A stretch of DNA of 64,000 nt from Nematostella vectensis (lineage: Eukaryota; Cnidaria; Anthozoa; Actiniaria; Edwardsiidae), in contig NC_064046.1 of the NCBI RefSeq assembly GCF_932526225.1, forward strand, positions 10,813,719 through 10,877,718, written 5' to 3'. The position numbers and the translations under genes were made by a program. The notes under the pieces were generated by a model. That model ran no database searches. It worked only from the letters and a program-made list of their open reading frames with translations, and had not been told where the DNA came from. Below, piece after piece: positions 51,001-61,739 of the stretch (positions within the stretch are counted from its first letter, which is position 1; every line of letters starts with the position of its first letter).

Positions 51001-54000
51001 TTTGATAGTTTTTCCGGCACGAAAACCCCGAAAACACGGAGTTCGCATAACCCGGCCGCCATGCGTCCCCCTCCCCCTGCGGAGCGCATTATCCAAGATG
51101 GCGGCCGTGTTATGCGAACTCCGTGTTCGGGTTTTCGTGCCGGAAAAACCATCAAAGCCTACAGGTAGGCTAAAGTATGACACCCTGAGCCCACCTGTAG
51201 CCTGAGAAGGGTGATGCTCTTGCACACATCAGCTGCGATTACAAAGTTCCTGATGGTCACGAGTGAGTGGATGTAGAGCTGTGTATCGATGAAGGCCATG
51301 CCCACGAGGTCGTTGTCGGTAAAGTTCCAGATGTAGATCTTAAATAAAAAGCAAAAGTGAAAGGTGTGGCCTTCTATGTGCATTGAGCTTTCTGCCATGC
51401 TCAGGTTTAAAGCTATATCATTCTTTCCATATATAAGGGTATTGGCAAAAACTGATTGGTGATTGGCGGTTAGGTGAGTAAACCGTGGCCCACGGGAGAC
51501 TAACAACACCGGCTCTTTAAGCAAAGTAAGCGAATACGGAGAAGAAAGATGGGACGTCAGATGTTTACCGCGCATGTAACACCAGCGCGAAGGGAGAACA
51601 AGTGTAGAAGGGACCGGAAGAGAAAGGACGTTTCTTTGTCTTTCTTCTCCGTCTACTTCAATCACTTTCCCGTGATTTTCACGCGCGCGTAACATCTCAC
51701 GCCTCCGTTAACTTTTCGTTTCCTTCACAATAAAAAGCGGCCTAATAATTTTAGGATATTCTTAGAAATTTCTTAGAAACCAATGCACCTTTTGTCCGAT
51801 ACCGCTGACAAGATAGCCGTTGACTTGGTTGAGAGCAGTTACTGGCCCTTTCTGTTCCTTTTCATACAACAGCTGAAAAAAGATCGTAAACATCAACAGT
51901 TAATAATCACAAGGGAAAATACAATACGGGAGATGACAGTCGTCCTAGCCCTGACTCATTTTTCACAGGATCATATTGAATGATGCATGTTTTAATAGAC
52001 TATAAACCCCTATATACAAATAAGATATAAATTTTAGTTGCAAAAGAAATGCGCTTTAACCACTGTAAAACTATTGCCATCCTGATTTAAGCGCACATAA
52101 CGACAGCAAAAATAGCTCAAATTTATAAATTAATTTATACAAGATATTTATACAATCAATTCATCGAAACAATACGCACCTTGAATTTATTTTTGGTGAG
52201 CGGTTGCCCAGGCTCTGGGACAACTTCAATAATGTCGAAGATGAGAATCTGCAAACAGAACATTACAGTTCAAGCAAAGAGCTTATTACGGCAGAAACGA
52301 AGAAATTAATGGAGAAAATACCAATAAGGGACAGATAAAACAGCAAACCAAGCCGTATGGAAACTACTTGCCTCAACTGCAATCTCCTCCCCATATATCT
52401 GTGGAGCTCCAACTAACATAAAGCCTCTGCAGACGTTAAAGCCCCCTTTCCCAGCCCTTACTCTTGCCCTGTAGCTCTAACCTCGCCGCTGTATAACTTA
52501 GTGGTGACATGTCCCCCATACCGAAAAAAGTCCAACCCCCCCGCCTAATCACCCTCCCCCTGACTGCAATCTACTCCCCGTATAACTGAGTCATCCACAC
52601 ACACATATGACGCCTCAATACCACTGCAGCCGATTAGTCACTTGCTCCTTACTCACCCTCCCCCTGACAGCAATCTACTCCCCGTATAACTGAGTCACCC
52701 ACACACATATGATGCCTCAATACCACTGCAGCCGATTAGTCACTTGCTCCTTACTCACCCTCCCCCTGACTGCAATCTACTCCCCGTATAACTGAATCAT
52801 CCACACACATATGATGCCTCAATACCACTGCAGCCGATTAGTCACTTGCTCCTTACTCACCCTCCCCCTGACTGCAATCTAGTCCCCGTATAACTGAGTC
52901 ATCCACACACACATATGACGCCTCAATACCACTGCAGCCGATTAGTCACTTGCTCCTTACTCACCCTCCCCCTGACAGCAATCTACTCCCCGTATAACTG
53001 AGTCACCCACACACATATGATGCCTGAATACCACTGCAGCCGATTAGTCACTTCCTCCTGACTCACCCTCCCCCTGACAGCAATCTCCTCCCCGTACAAT
53101 TGCGTCGTTCCCACACATATAAAGCCTTTGCGGCCAGTGTGTGTCTCTTCGCTGTGGAGCAACAAGTTCTTCATGGTGGTAACGTGTTCCCATTCGTCCA
53201 GGTCATGCCTGAGGTAAAAGGGTGGATCAGAGTATCGTTAAGTCACTCACTTATCATTCTTCATATTAAAAAATACAACGGTCTATTCACGAGAGAGCTC
53301 AGAACTAAAAATCCACGGTTGATTATTGAACGTTTAGTTGCGATATTTAAAACGGCAATCGCTCCAGTTTACTTCCGGTCGATTACGTAACAATCTTCGA
53401 TGAATTTTAACGGAAAATGCGAAAAATATTTCAAAATTGTAAAAGGAGCGTGTCTATTGGAAGTTTTTTGGAGGATGTAACTAATCATATAAAGTGGATG
53501 GCCTTTTATATAGCGCGGATTCATATAGATTCTTTTGTCTCTTGTTGGTTGAGTGATGGCCTTTGATGGCCTTTGGATGGCCTTTTATATAGCGCGGATT
53601 CATATAGATTCTTTTGTCTCTTGTTGGTTGGGTGTCCGTCGGCCCTCCGAAGGTAAATTAGTGACAATGCCGCTAAAAGTATTTTTGGTTACTCGCTTGC
53701 CCTAGTCGATGGAAAAAAGTGCTTTGTGTGACTAACGCTTTTAGCACGCTTTCTAGATGGATGCTCTTTAGGGCAGTGTCGCTCTTTCCTATTTCCAGGT
53801 CTCCATCTTGGCATCCGATACAGTACTCACCTCGTGTTAGGGATGACCTCCCAGCTGATGGGAGAAATCAACTGCAGAACGAAACGCTCCGTGGACGGGT
53901 AGATAAACCTGGCATCTGGAAAAATAACGCAAAAAAAGGCTTATGTTATTATGGAAGCCTAAATCCCAGCCTATAGCTGGGTTAAACAAGGCCAATGCGC

Positions 54001-57000
54001 TCTTACATTTTCAGTAAAGCAATAATAGGGGCCTAATAGGAGTAAAACAACACACCCGGTATTGTATCAACAAACTCCTTGTCCTCTGCAGTAACTCGTA
54101 ATAACATACCTCGTATTGTATCAACTTGTCCTCTGCAGTAACTCGTAATAACATACCTCGTATTGCATCAACTTGTCCTCTGCAGTAACTCGTAATAACA
54201 TACCTCGTATTGTATCAACTTGTCCTCTGAAGTAACTCGTACAGTAACTAGTAATAATATACATCGTATTGTATCAACTTGTCCTCTGAAGTAACTCCTC
54301 CAGTAACTAGTAATAACATACCTTGTATTGTATCAACAAACTCCTTGTCCTCTGCAGTAACTCGTAATAACATACCTCGTATTGTATCAACTTGTCCTCT
54401 GAATTAACTCGTAATAACATACCTCGTATTGTGTCAACTTGTCCTCTGAAGTAACTCGTAATAACATACCTCGAATTGTATCAATTTGTCCTCTGAATTA
54501 ACTCGTAATAACATACCTCGTATTGCATCAACTTGTCCTCTGAAGTAACTCGTAATAACATACCTCGTATTGCATCAACTTGTCCTCTGAATTAAGTCGT
54601 AATAACATACCTCGTATTGCATCAACTTGTCCTCTGAAGTAACTCGTAATAACATACCTCGTATTGCATCAACTTGTCCTCTGAAGTAACTCGTAATAAC
54701 ATACCTCGTATTGTATCAACTTGTCCTCTGAAGTAACTCGTAATAACATACCTCGTATTGTATCAACTTGTCCTCTGAAGTAACTCGTAATAACATACCT
54801 CGAATTGTATCAATTTGTCCTCTGAATTAACTCGTAATAACATACCTCGTATTGCATCAACTTGTCCTCTGAAGTAACTCGTAATAACATACCTCGTATT
54901 GCATCAACTTGTCCTCTGAATTAAGTCGTAATAACATACCTCGTATTGCATCAACTTGTCCTCTGAAGTAACTCGTAATAACATACCTCGTATTGCATCA
55001 ACTTGTCCTCTGAAGTAACTCGTAATAACATACCTCGTATTGCATCAACTTGTCCTCTGAATTAAGTCGTAATAACATACCTCGTATTGCATCAACTTGT
55101 CCTCTGAAGTAACTCGTAATAACATACCTCGAATTGTATCAATTTGTCCTCTGAATTAACTCGTAATAACATACCTCGTATTGCATCAACTTGTCCTCTG
55201 AAGTAACTCGTAATAACATACCTCGTATTGCATCAACTTGTCCTCTGAAGTAACTCGTAATAACATACCTCGTATTGCATCAACTTGTCCTCTGAAGTAA
55301 CTCGTAATAACATACCTCGTATTGCATCAACTTGTCCTCTGAATTAAGTCGTAATAACATACCTCGTATTGCATCAACTTGTCCTCTGAAGTAACTCGTA
55401 ATAACATACCTCGTATTGCATCAACTTGTCCTCTGAAGTAACTCGTAATAACATACCTCGTATTGCATCAACTTGTCCTCTGAAGTAACTCGTACAGTAA
55501 CTAGTAACAAACCTCGTATTGTGTCAACAAACTCCTTGTCCTCTGCAGTAACTCGTGGGATCTTTTTGCACGGTTCCTGTTCACTCGTCACTATGGCGTA
55601 AGTCTGAAACACATTTTATTAGCATTTTCTATGGTTTCTATGACATTTTACTATCACTAACTGCTGCACGCATTTTACAAGATGACGTATTGTGACGTAT
55701 TGTGGATAACATGTTATTCTCAATTCTGAAAGCAAAGTTTGTATTTGTAACCCCCGAAATTCAACCAGTTTAACAAAAATTATTGCAATTTTGGAAAATT
55801 ATTCCACCAGCAAAGTTAGGCTGTGGTGTGGCTATCTGAGGCGTCTACTCACTCGCTCCGCTTGTTCATTGTCGTCGACAATAACAGTTCTTGAAAATAT
55901 ACCTTTGGCGTAATAAAAATAAGTAGCTCTTCTCTACTGTCAGTGAGCTACATTCTCGCAGCGTGCCCACACTAAAACTCCGATTAACACTAAAACATTT
56001 ATACGGCCTCCGTCCTCGGTATTTAACCCTTAACTATGGAACACGTTTTATTGTCACTTCCTATGGAACACTTTTAATCAAAAGTTTGGATTTCTTTGCC
56101 TCACTGGTTCGCTAGTGACGTTCATGTCAATACGATGGTACGTTTCTTACGTATCCTCGTTCACAAAACTGTGAATGGCCAGACTAGCGCCCGCGGTACT
56201 GTAAAAGCATTGAATTTACAAAATCATTTACCTTGGATTCCCTGTTGTATGACACCATGTGCGGAGTATACCTCAATGGTACCTTCCTCACGGGCCAAGG
56301 CGAATCGTAACTCAGGTGAGTCGGTAGGACAGAGATCCGCAACTCCCCCTGCATCAACATTAAAATAAGTGATCAGCAATCCGAACAACATTCACCACCG
56401 ATAAGAGAAGCGCAGTTCCTCTGCCACAAACATAATGAATGAATACAATTATCACTGCAATTCGGTTACCGCCTTCCTTGAAAGTTTTAAGATTTTAAAA
56501 AAGAGCGAAAAGTTGAGAAAGTGGACACTCCCTAGGGCAGTTCACATCCCCCTTCCCCTCCACCCTCAGTCATACCCTTGTATTGAAGTACAGGAAACCC
56601 TTAGGCAGTTAACATCCCTTCCCCTACACCCTCAGTCATACCCTAGTATTGAAACCAGGAAACCCTTAGGTCAGTTAATCTCCCTTCACCTCCACCCTCA
56701 GTCACACCCTTGTATTGAAGTACAGGAAACCCTTAGGGCAGTTAATCTCCCTTCCCCTCCACCCTTAGTCATACCCTAGTATTAAAATAACAGAAAACCC
56801 TTGGGGCAGTTTACATCCCTTCCCCTCCAGCCTCAGTCATACCCTAGTATTGAAGTACAGGAAACCCTTATGGCAGTTAATCTCCCTTCACCTCCACCCT
56901 CAGTCATACCCTTGTATTGAAGTACAGGAAACCCTTGGGGCAGTTGACATTGTGAAAAGCAGCAAAGCACGTGACTGGCCCATCGATGCTCATTGGATGC

Positions 57001-60000
57001 CAGTGGAAGGCGCCTCTATTGGTAACGAATATCCAAAATGGATAGCTACCGCAGACGAAGATCTATACATAATCAAACATTCACCCATTAACTCAAAACC
57101 GAGAAGATACAGATGTCCAAAATGGATAGCTACCGCAGACAAAGGATAGCAAATAATATATGAATATCATTACGATTAAAATCCTTGGGGAAAAAAAGCA
57201 TCCATTGATACTAGTAGCTAGGCCGGGAAGTGAACACTCCAACCCAAGAATGTTTTTTGTTCATCCTGTTCAAAAATAACCCCTAGAAAATGGTTTAACC
57301 GATGAAGAAAGTTCACTATCGTTGCTATTCTAACAACACTTTATTGTATTTATATTTCAGCTTTGTTATTTAATGTATTGCAGCATACATACGCCAGAGT
57401 AAGAAGAAATATCATTGAAAACTCGCAGCATTGCAACCTTGGGATCAAGGCCTGAAAGTAAAAACAAAACTTCAATTTAGTCCCTCCATAATACCAAGAG
57501 ACCATCACGATCTCTTGCTAATACCTAGTCCCAGGGCCTAACAGCTTACCTGATTTCGTTTCGGAATCATTCTTGGGTTCCTGCTTCGGTTTCTTCTCAC
57601 GAATTTGAATGTTATGTTGAAGCTAAAAATAAACCAGAAATAGTATTCTATTCCAACTGCTCCCTTGCTGACGGACTCAAGGTGGGTTGTGGGTAAGTGA
57701 GAGTTCGTAGGCAAGGAGACTGAAGGAGAAGACAATGACAACGAGATGGGAGGGGTGGGTGGGTAAGGCTAAAGAAAATACCGTGTCGACGCGTCCTTGT
57801 CGAACGAAAGTGTGTTGTTCGACTGGTATGAATTGTGACCGTTACGCACAGGTGCGTAGTGTCTTCACTGCATCAGGAGTATCCGCATTCTAATCGACTT
57901 TTAATATAACAATATGCATCTATATAATAAGGAAATCCATATAATATACGACACGTGGGACCAGTAATTAATATAATTACACGAATATGAGTACCGTTAT
58001 AGATCAATGTCCCACTGTTTTACCTTCTTGAATCGTAAGTTCAGATGGCCCTCAACAGTGGGATAGGAAAAAGCTTCATATATCAGCAAATCTTGGTCCA
58101 TGACAGCAACAAGGGTAGCACGCCTATTCTTGTAGCCAAGCCCAGTTAACAGGACCTCTCTCACGTTTAGTGACTCCTCTTCACTTACGCTCGACTGTGT
58201 GCTGTTATGAAATGTTAAGAAAGGCCATGAAATTAACAGCGCAGGTTGGAAGGTGTTTTTCCAGGTTCATACCTGGCTCTACATTTGTGACTATGGGCCG
58301 CTGGGGACGAAGTGTATATCTATAAAACGTGTGAGAGCTTGGAGACTTGTAACAAAAACTATACAAAAACAACATTTACAAATAAATACATTACTGAATA
58401 TAATCACTTTTAATAAGCGGACAAGCTTATAAGATTATGACTATATAATTTTACTCATTGTCAATACATGCTTTAGTGACACTATGTATTTGCTCCATCA
58501 GAACCCTCATTACGCCACCAAAGTATTACCACAATACTTGGCAACGAGAAAGGAAATGATTATAAAATAGCTTATAGGCTTTAAAGCCAGCTGTAATAAA
58601 TTATAAACCTGCGTGTAAGAAACTATTTTTTTTCCAAGTTTGGCAAACCAGGTTCTTATAATTTGGGGTACTTAAAAGCCATAAAGGCAAAATAGATTCT
58701 TATTAGGTTCTTAATTTTTGTTTTCCAAGTTCCTTAGTAAAAAATAGGTGTGACTGAATACATTGCCATTTTGCTATTAGAGATATCCTACTGTATGTAT
58801 GTTGTATCCATAATCTTATCTTAATGGAACAGCAAAATGTTTAGCAAATCTATATTTTAAAGCCCCATAATTTGCTCCATTTTCAATGGAGTAACCCATC
58901 AAAGAACCTTTTGAATTTTTAGGCTTAGTTGGTTCTTATATCTTGGGGTTTTAAAGTCCAAAATTTCTGCCTATAGGTTCTTAAATCACTAGGTTCTTAC
59001 ACGCGGGTTTTTATTGTATTGTACAGCAACCTTGCGGTAGGTCATTCACAATTGGTTCACTATAGTGTCCCTGGCCCGAGAACCGTACATGAAGGATCTA
59101 CGAACCTCGCACCGCTGTCCCCACTATCCACGATAACCCTGGGCGCCTTGCTGAAGTTCTTCACAAAGAATACCCTTGTGAAACCGGGCAAGCTGTAAAT
59201 TTCCATCACGCCATTCTCGCGACATACCAAGCACCAATAGGACGGCTGCAAGGGCTCCTCAAACACCTCAACTGGGGTAGCACTGAAAAGGCAAAAGTCG
59301 TTGCTTGGTTTGTCATAATAATTTATGGGAGTTAAGTGGAGTAGTTAAGTGTTGATGATGATACTTGTGCTACTGGTAAAGTTGGTAGTGTGGTTGTTAT
59401 CTGAGCATGACCCAGTGATTCAAGAAATTGTTACACTGATTTTCATGGTGCGGATGGTATGTGACGATACAGAATGTCTCCTTACCTTTCTGCTTTTGAT
59501 GGTTCTGGCGGCTCAAAGGTCAATGTCAGGGATGTATCACCCCCATAAAGCAGTTCATCTTCCTCATCAATCGTCAGGGACCTGTCATCACAATTCCTCA
59601 TTATGAGAACCCGGTAATAATGATCAAGGGGTCAATTCAATGATGCAGACCTGCATAGACCTAAGACTTCTGATAAGATGGGACAGACTCTTTCACTTTT
59701 CAAGGTGGGCAGTTTACTTTTTTAGGGTGATGGGACCGGACCAAGGTCTACCTACAGAACTCTTGTTAAGATGGGGCAGTCTCTCTTTTCAAGGTGGAGC
59801 AGTTATGCCTGGTTTGGTAGATGGGATCTAGGGTCTATCTATGGACTCTTTCTCTTAATGAGGTGAGCTAGGAGATGAGACCTACTGTTGTGTATATCTA
59901 GATGTCTAACTCTTTCTCTCTGGTTTGGTAGATGGGATCTAGGGTCTATATATAGGAGATGCCTTACTCTTTCTCTTGACGAGGTGGGGCGGTCATCTCT

Positions 60001-61592
60001 GGTTTGGGAGATGGGATCTAGGGTCTATATATAGGAGATGCCTTACTCTTTCTCTTGACGAGGTGGGGCGGTCATCTCTGGTTTGGGAGATGGGATCTAG
60101 GGTCTATATAAAGGAGATTTCTAACTCTTTCTCCTGGCAGGATGTGACAATTGTCCCTGGTTTGATTGATAAGATCTAGGGTCTATATATGGGAGATGCC
60201 TTACTCTTTCTCTTGACGAGGTGGGCGGTCATCTCTGGTTTGGGAGATGAGACATACTGTTGTGTATATCTAGATGCCTAACTCTTTCTCCTGGCAGGAA
60301 AGGGACAATTGTCCCTGGCTTGGTAGATGGGATCTAGGGTCTATATAAAGGAGATGCCTTACTCTTTCTTTTGACGAGGTGGGACTGTCATCTCTGGTTT
60401 GGTAGATGGGATCTAGGGTCTATCTATAGGAGATGCCTTACTCTTTCTCTTGACGAGGTGGGGCGGTCATCTCTGGTTTGGGAGATGGGATCTAGAGTCT
60501 ATATATAGGAGATGCCTTACTCTTTCTCTTGACGAGGTGGGGCGGTCATCTCTGGTTTGGGAGATGGGACCTTGGATACTTCCTCCAAGTTACTGTTCTC
60601 TGTGGTGAATAATCCACTCATGTCTTTGTATGTGCAGCACGCACACACCTTGGAGCTCTGGAAAACCAGCAACAAACGAAACGAACCGGTTAACACTGTA
60701 TTCTGAGCTACTGAAGACATTGAGCACTTTGCACATTTGTTTTATTTCTTTATAATCTACTTTTCTTTATTTCCTACAACTATAGTTTTTTTTTGTGGTG
60801 ACTTTGTGAATATTTCTACCAAATGTTTTTTATTCTTTGTTCAATTCAAAGTACAAGCAAGGTTTTCAAGAAAGAGGGGGCCGGATCTATTTGTTTTTTC
60901 CGTGTTTTTTTCTCTTAATGTTTCTTGTTATCTTTAAGCCAAATATCTGACAATAGGGGGCCCGGACCAGATGGGACCACCCATAGATCCACTACTGACT
61001 TTGAATACAGTAGGGTGACCTATGTATTACCTGTGATAGCGAGGGCCGTGAGACAGTCAGCTTAGGACCAGAGGCACTCTTAATGAACTCAATCAAGATG
61101 ACAGAGCCATCTGCCATCAGCAGGACTGCATAAGGGTCACACACAGAACACCACACGATGTTCGAAAGACCTGAGTCCATTGGGATGTGCTGTAGCTGGT
61201 TCACTTCAGAAATGAAAGGCAGCTAAGTTAGTTACGGAATATAAGATAAGGAGAAGAGTTAGAGAGAAGGTGAATTGTTCATTATTATTTTTTGTGAGAG
61301 GGAGGGGGAAATTGTTCTATATAAAACAATACTGGGCCTGAAAGAGCTGTATAGACTGAGGTGCCCTTATGCATCACAGCAAACCCTAATCAAGAGATAA
61401 TTGCCAAATGCAATCTGTAACTCTGCACATTATATTTCACAAGATGTGTGATCCTTGCACCATTTACACACCGATGCTGTTCAAACAGGGCTTTGCTATG
61501 CTGGTGTAGTTTTCACAGGTTTCAGGATAAGTGAGTTAAGTTAGTTTTAAATACTAACCTCCTTCTAAGAGACGCACTCCAAGGGGAGTAAC
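42077..61592 (-). CDS. CPSF1: Cleavage and polyadenylation specificity factor subunit 1 (C-terminal 808 residues)
   Basis: Large beta-propeller scaffold of the mRNA 3'-processing complex, which with WDR33 and CPSF4 helps recognise AAUAAA. Twenty-three exons, phases closing: 61559-61592, 61031-61203, 60521-60657, 59486-59581, 59106-59282, 58024-58201, 57550-57622, 57393-57451, 56910-57062, 56232-56348, 55513-55603, 53831-53915, 53067-53208, 52180-52248, 51789-51872, 51195-51338, 50544-50576, 49727-49793, 48687-48734, 48409-48558, 47106-47235, 46439-46577, 42077-42124. Diagnostic segments: [132 protein letters not shown], and last exon [15 protein letters not shown]. The 48-nt last exon is 4.3 kb away, across a 30-bp minisatellite. 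The N-terminal part lies right of the window. Several introns carry exon-edge minisatellites. Confidence 0.97.
42246..42496. mobile_element. 250-bp MITE, family A copy 2
   Basis: Starts TAAAGCCGCATTGTCACCAG and ends GGTGACAATGCGGCTTTA, nearly identical in body to 36328-36577 and in the same orientation. Lies in the last CPSF1 intron. Confidence 0.9.
42640..46330. repeat. 30-bp minisatellite, about 3.7 kb, in the last CPSF1 intron
   Basis: More than 120 copies of GGTAATGAAAAGGATGATGA plus CGGAGAACAC, some 27 bp (one GAT lost) or 29 bp. Because the unit is divisible by three, several frames on both strands stay open for hundreds of codons ([10 protein letters not shown] and [10 protein letters not shown] type repeats). 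These have no start context or domain and are not called as genes. Confidence 0.97.
47263..47702. mobile_element. 440-bp non-autonomous transposon in a CPSF1 intron
   Basis: Inverted ends AAACCGCGCTATAAAAGG and CCTTTTATAGCGCGGTTT. The interior has a CT dinucleotide run and no ORF. It inserted about 30 bp upstream of the exon at 47106-47235 and lies next to family A copy 3. Confidence 0.75.
47709..47961. mobile_element. 250-bp MITE, family A copy 3 (inverted)
   Basis: Opposite orientation to copies 1 and 2: begins TAAAGCCGCATTTTCACCAG with ACTTCCGGAGGTCCGGC, ends ATGCGGCTTTA. Same internal sequence on the other strand. Confidence 0.88.
49840..50390. repeat. Degenerate tandem repeat in a CPSF1 intron
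   Basis: Loosely periodic recurrence of CCCGATTGGTAGCGAATCAA, CCCGATTTAT and CGAGTAAAC over 550 bp, between exons 49727-49793 and 50544-50576. Too diverged to define a unit by eye; roughly 60 bp. Confidence 0.7.
50690..50975 (-). repeat. Degenerate exon-edge repeat downstream of CPSF1 exon 51195-51338
   Basis: Recurring TATGACACCCTGTGCC and GCCCACCTAAACACCCTG. On the minus strand this resembles the real exon end and donor (CTACAG|GTGGGCTCAGGG then TGTCATA): copies read TTTAG|GTGGGCATG or TTTAG|ATGGGCACAGGG. Older and more diverged than the other arrays. Confidence 0.55.
50981..51176. mobile_element. 196-bp palindromic MITE 18 bp from a CPSF1 splice donor
   Basis: Long inverted ends: ACTTTAGCCTACCTGTAGGC with TTTGATAGTTTTTCCGGCAC on the left is mirrored on the right, leaving only a short centre (CCCCCTCCCCCTGCGG). 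RNA from it would fold into an extended hairpin. The donor of exon 51195-51338 lies just 18 bp away. Confidence 0.85.
52380..53066 (-). repeat. Exon-edge minisatellite A (decoy donors), CPSF1
   Basis: Six to seven copies of a unit of about 100-110 bp immediately downstream of CPSF1 exon 53067-53208. On the minus strand each copy contains a version of the exon's last 50 or so bases and its donor, ending GTCAGGGGGAGG|GTGAGT as in the real exon. Copies also retain degraded GTACGGGGAG. Confidence 0.92.
53347..53678. mobile_element. 250-bp MITE, family A copy 4, degraded
   Basis: Ends are degraded (TTAAAACGGCAATCGCTCCAG ... GTGACAATGCCGCTAAAA), and an internal segment of about 80 bp (TGGCCTTTTATATAGCGCGG and following) is duplicated, making it longer than the other copies. 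Confidence 0.75.
54040..55512 (-). repeat. Exon-edge minisatellite B (decoy donors), CPSF1
   Basis: About 31 copies of a 47-bp unit directly downstream of CPSF1 exon 55513-55603. On the minus strand the unit reads GTTACTTCAGAGGACAAG, TTGATACAATACGAG|GTATGT, TATTACGA. The real exon ends GTTACTGCAGAGGACAAG, GAGTTTGTTGACACAATACGAG|GTTTGT. The copies thus reproduce the exon's last 35-40 bases and its donor, with a stronger donor (GTATGT) than the real one. Confidence 0.95.
56540..56909 (-). repeat. Exon-edge minisatellite C (decoy donors), CPSF1
   Basis: About five copies of a unit of roughly 65-80 bp downstream of exon 56910-57062. On the minus strand each carries AACTGCCCTAAGGGTTTCCT, GTACTTCAATAC then AAGG|GTATGACTGAGGG, i.e. 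the exon's last 35 or so bases ([11 protein letters not shown]) and its donor. Confidence 0.92.
57104..57147 (-). repeat. Partial duplicate of a CPSF1 exon start
   Basis: About 35 bp matching the first coding bases of exon 56910-57062 (TCTGCGGTAGCTATCCATTT) recur once, about 60 bp upstream of the true acceptor on the minus strand. It looks like a single-copy version of the exon-edge arrays. Confidence 0.8.
59740..60520 (-). repeat. Exon-edge minisatellite D (decoy donors), CPSF1
   Basis: About nine copies of a unit near 80 bp, downstream of exon 60521-60657. On the minus strand copies read CCATCTCCCAAACCAGAGAT, GACCGCCCCACCTCGTCAAG, AGAAAGA|GTAAGG, the same as the real exon end ([16 protein letters not shown]) and donor. 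More diverged copies extend to about 59640. Confidence 0.92.
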
Positions 61593-61739
61593 CTTGCAAA
61601 AAAAAAATAATAATAATAATAAAAATTGAATTTGTAAATTGTTTTGAGAGGTTTTAACCTCTAAATTTAAAAATTTAATCCATGCCCTTGTTGCCATTCC
61701 CTAAATGATAATGTACCCAGTTCTACGGCTGATCTACCC

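Noticed and set aside
55421-55612. 63-codon minus-strand frame extending through the CPSF1 exon into the array
   Set aside because: Only 55513-55603 is exon; the rest is read-through into exon-edge array B.
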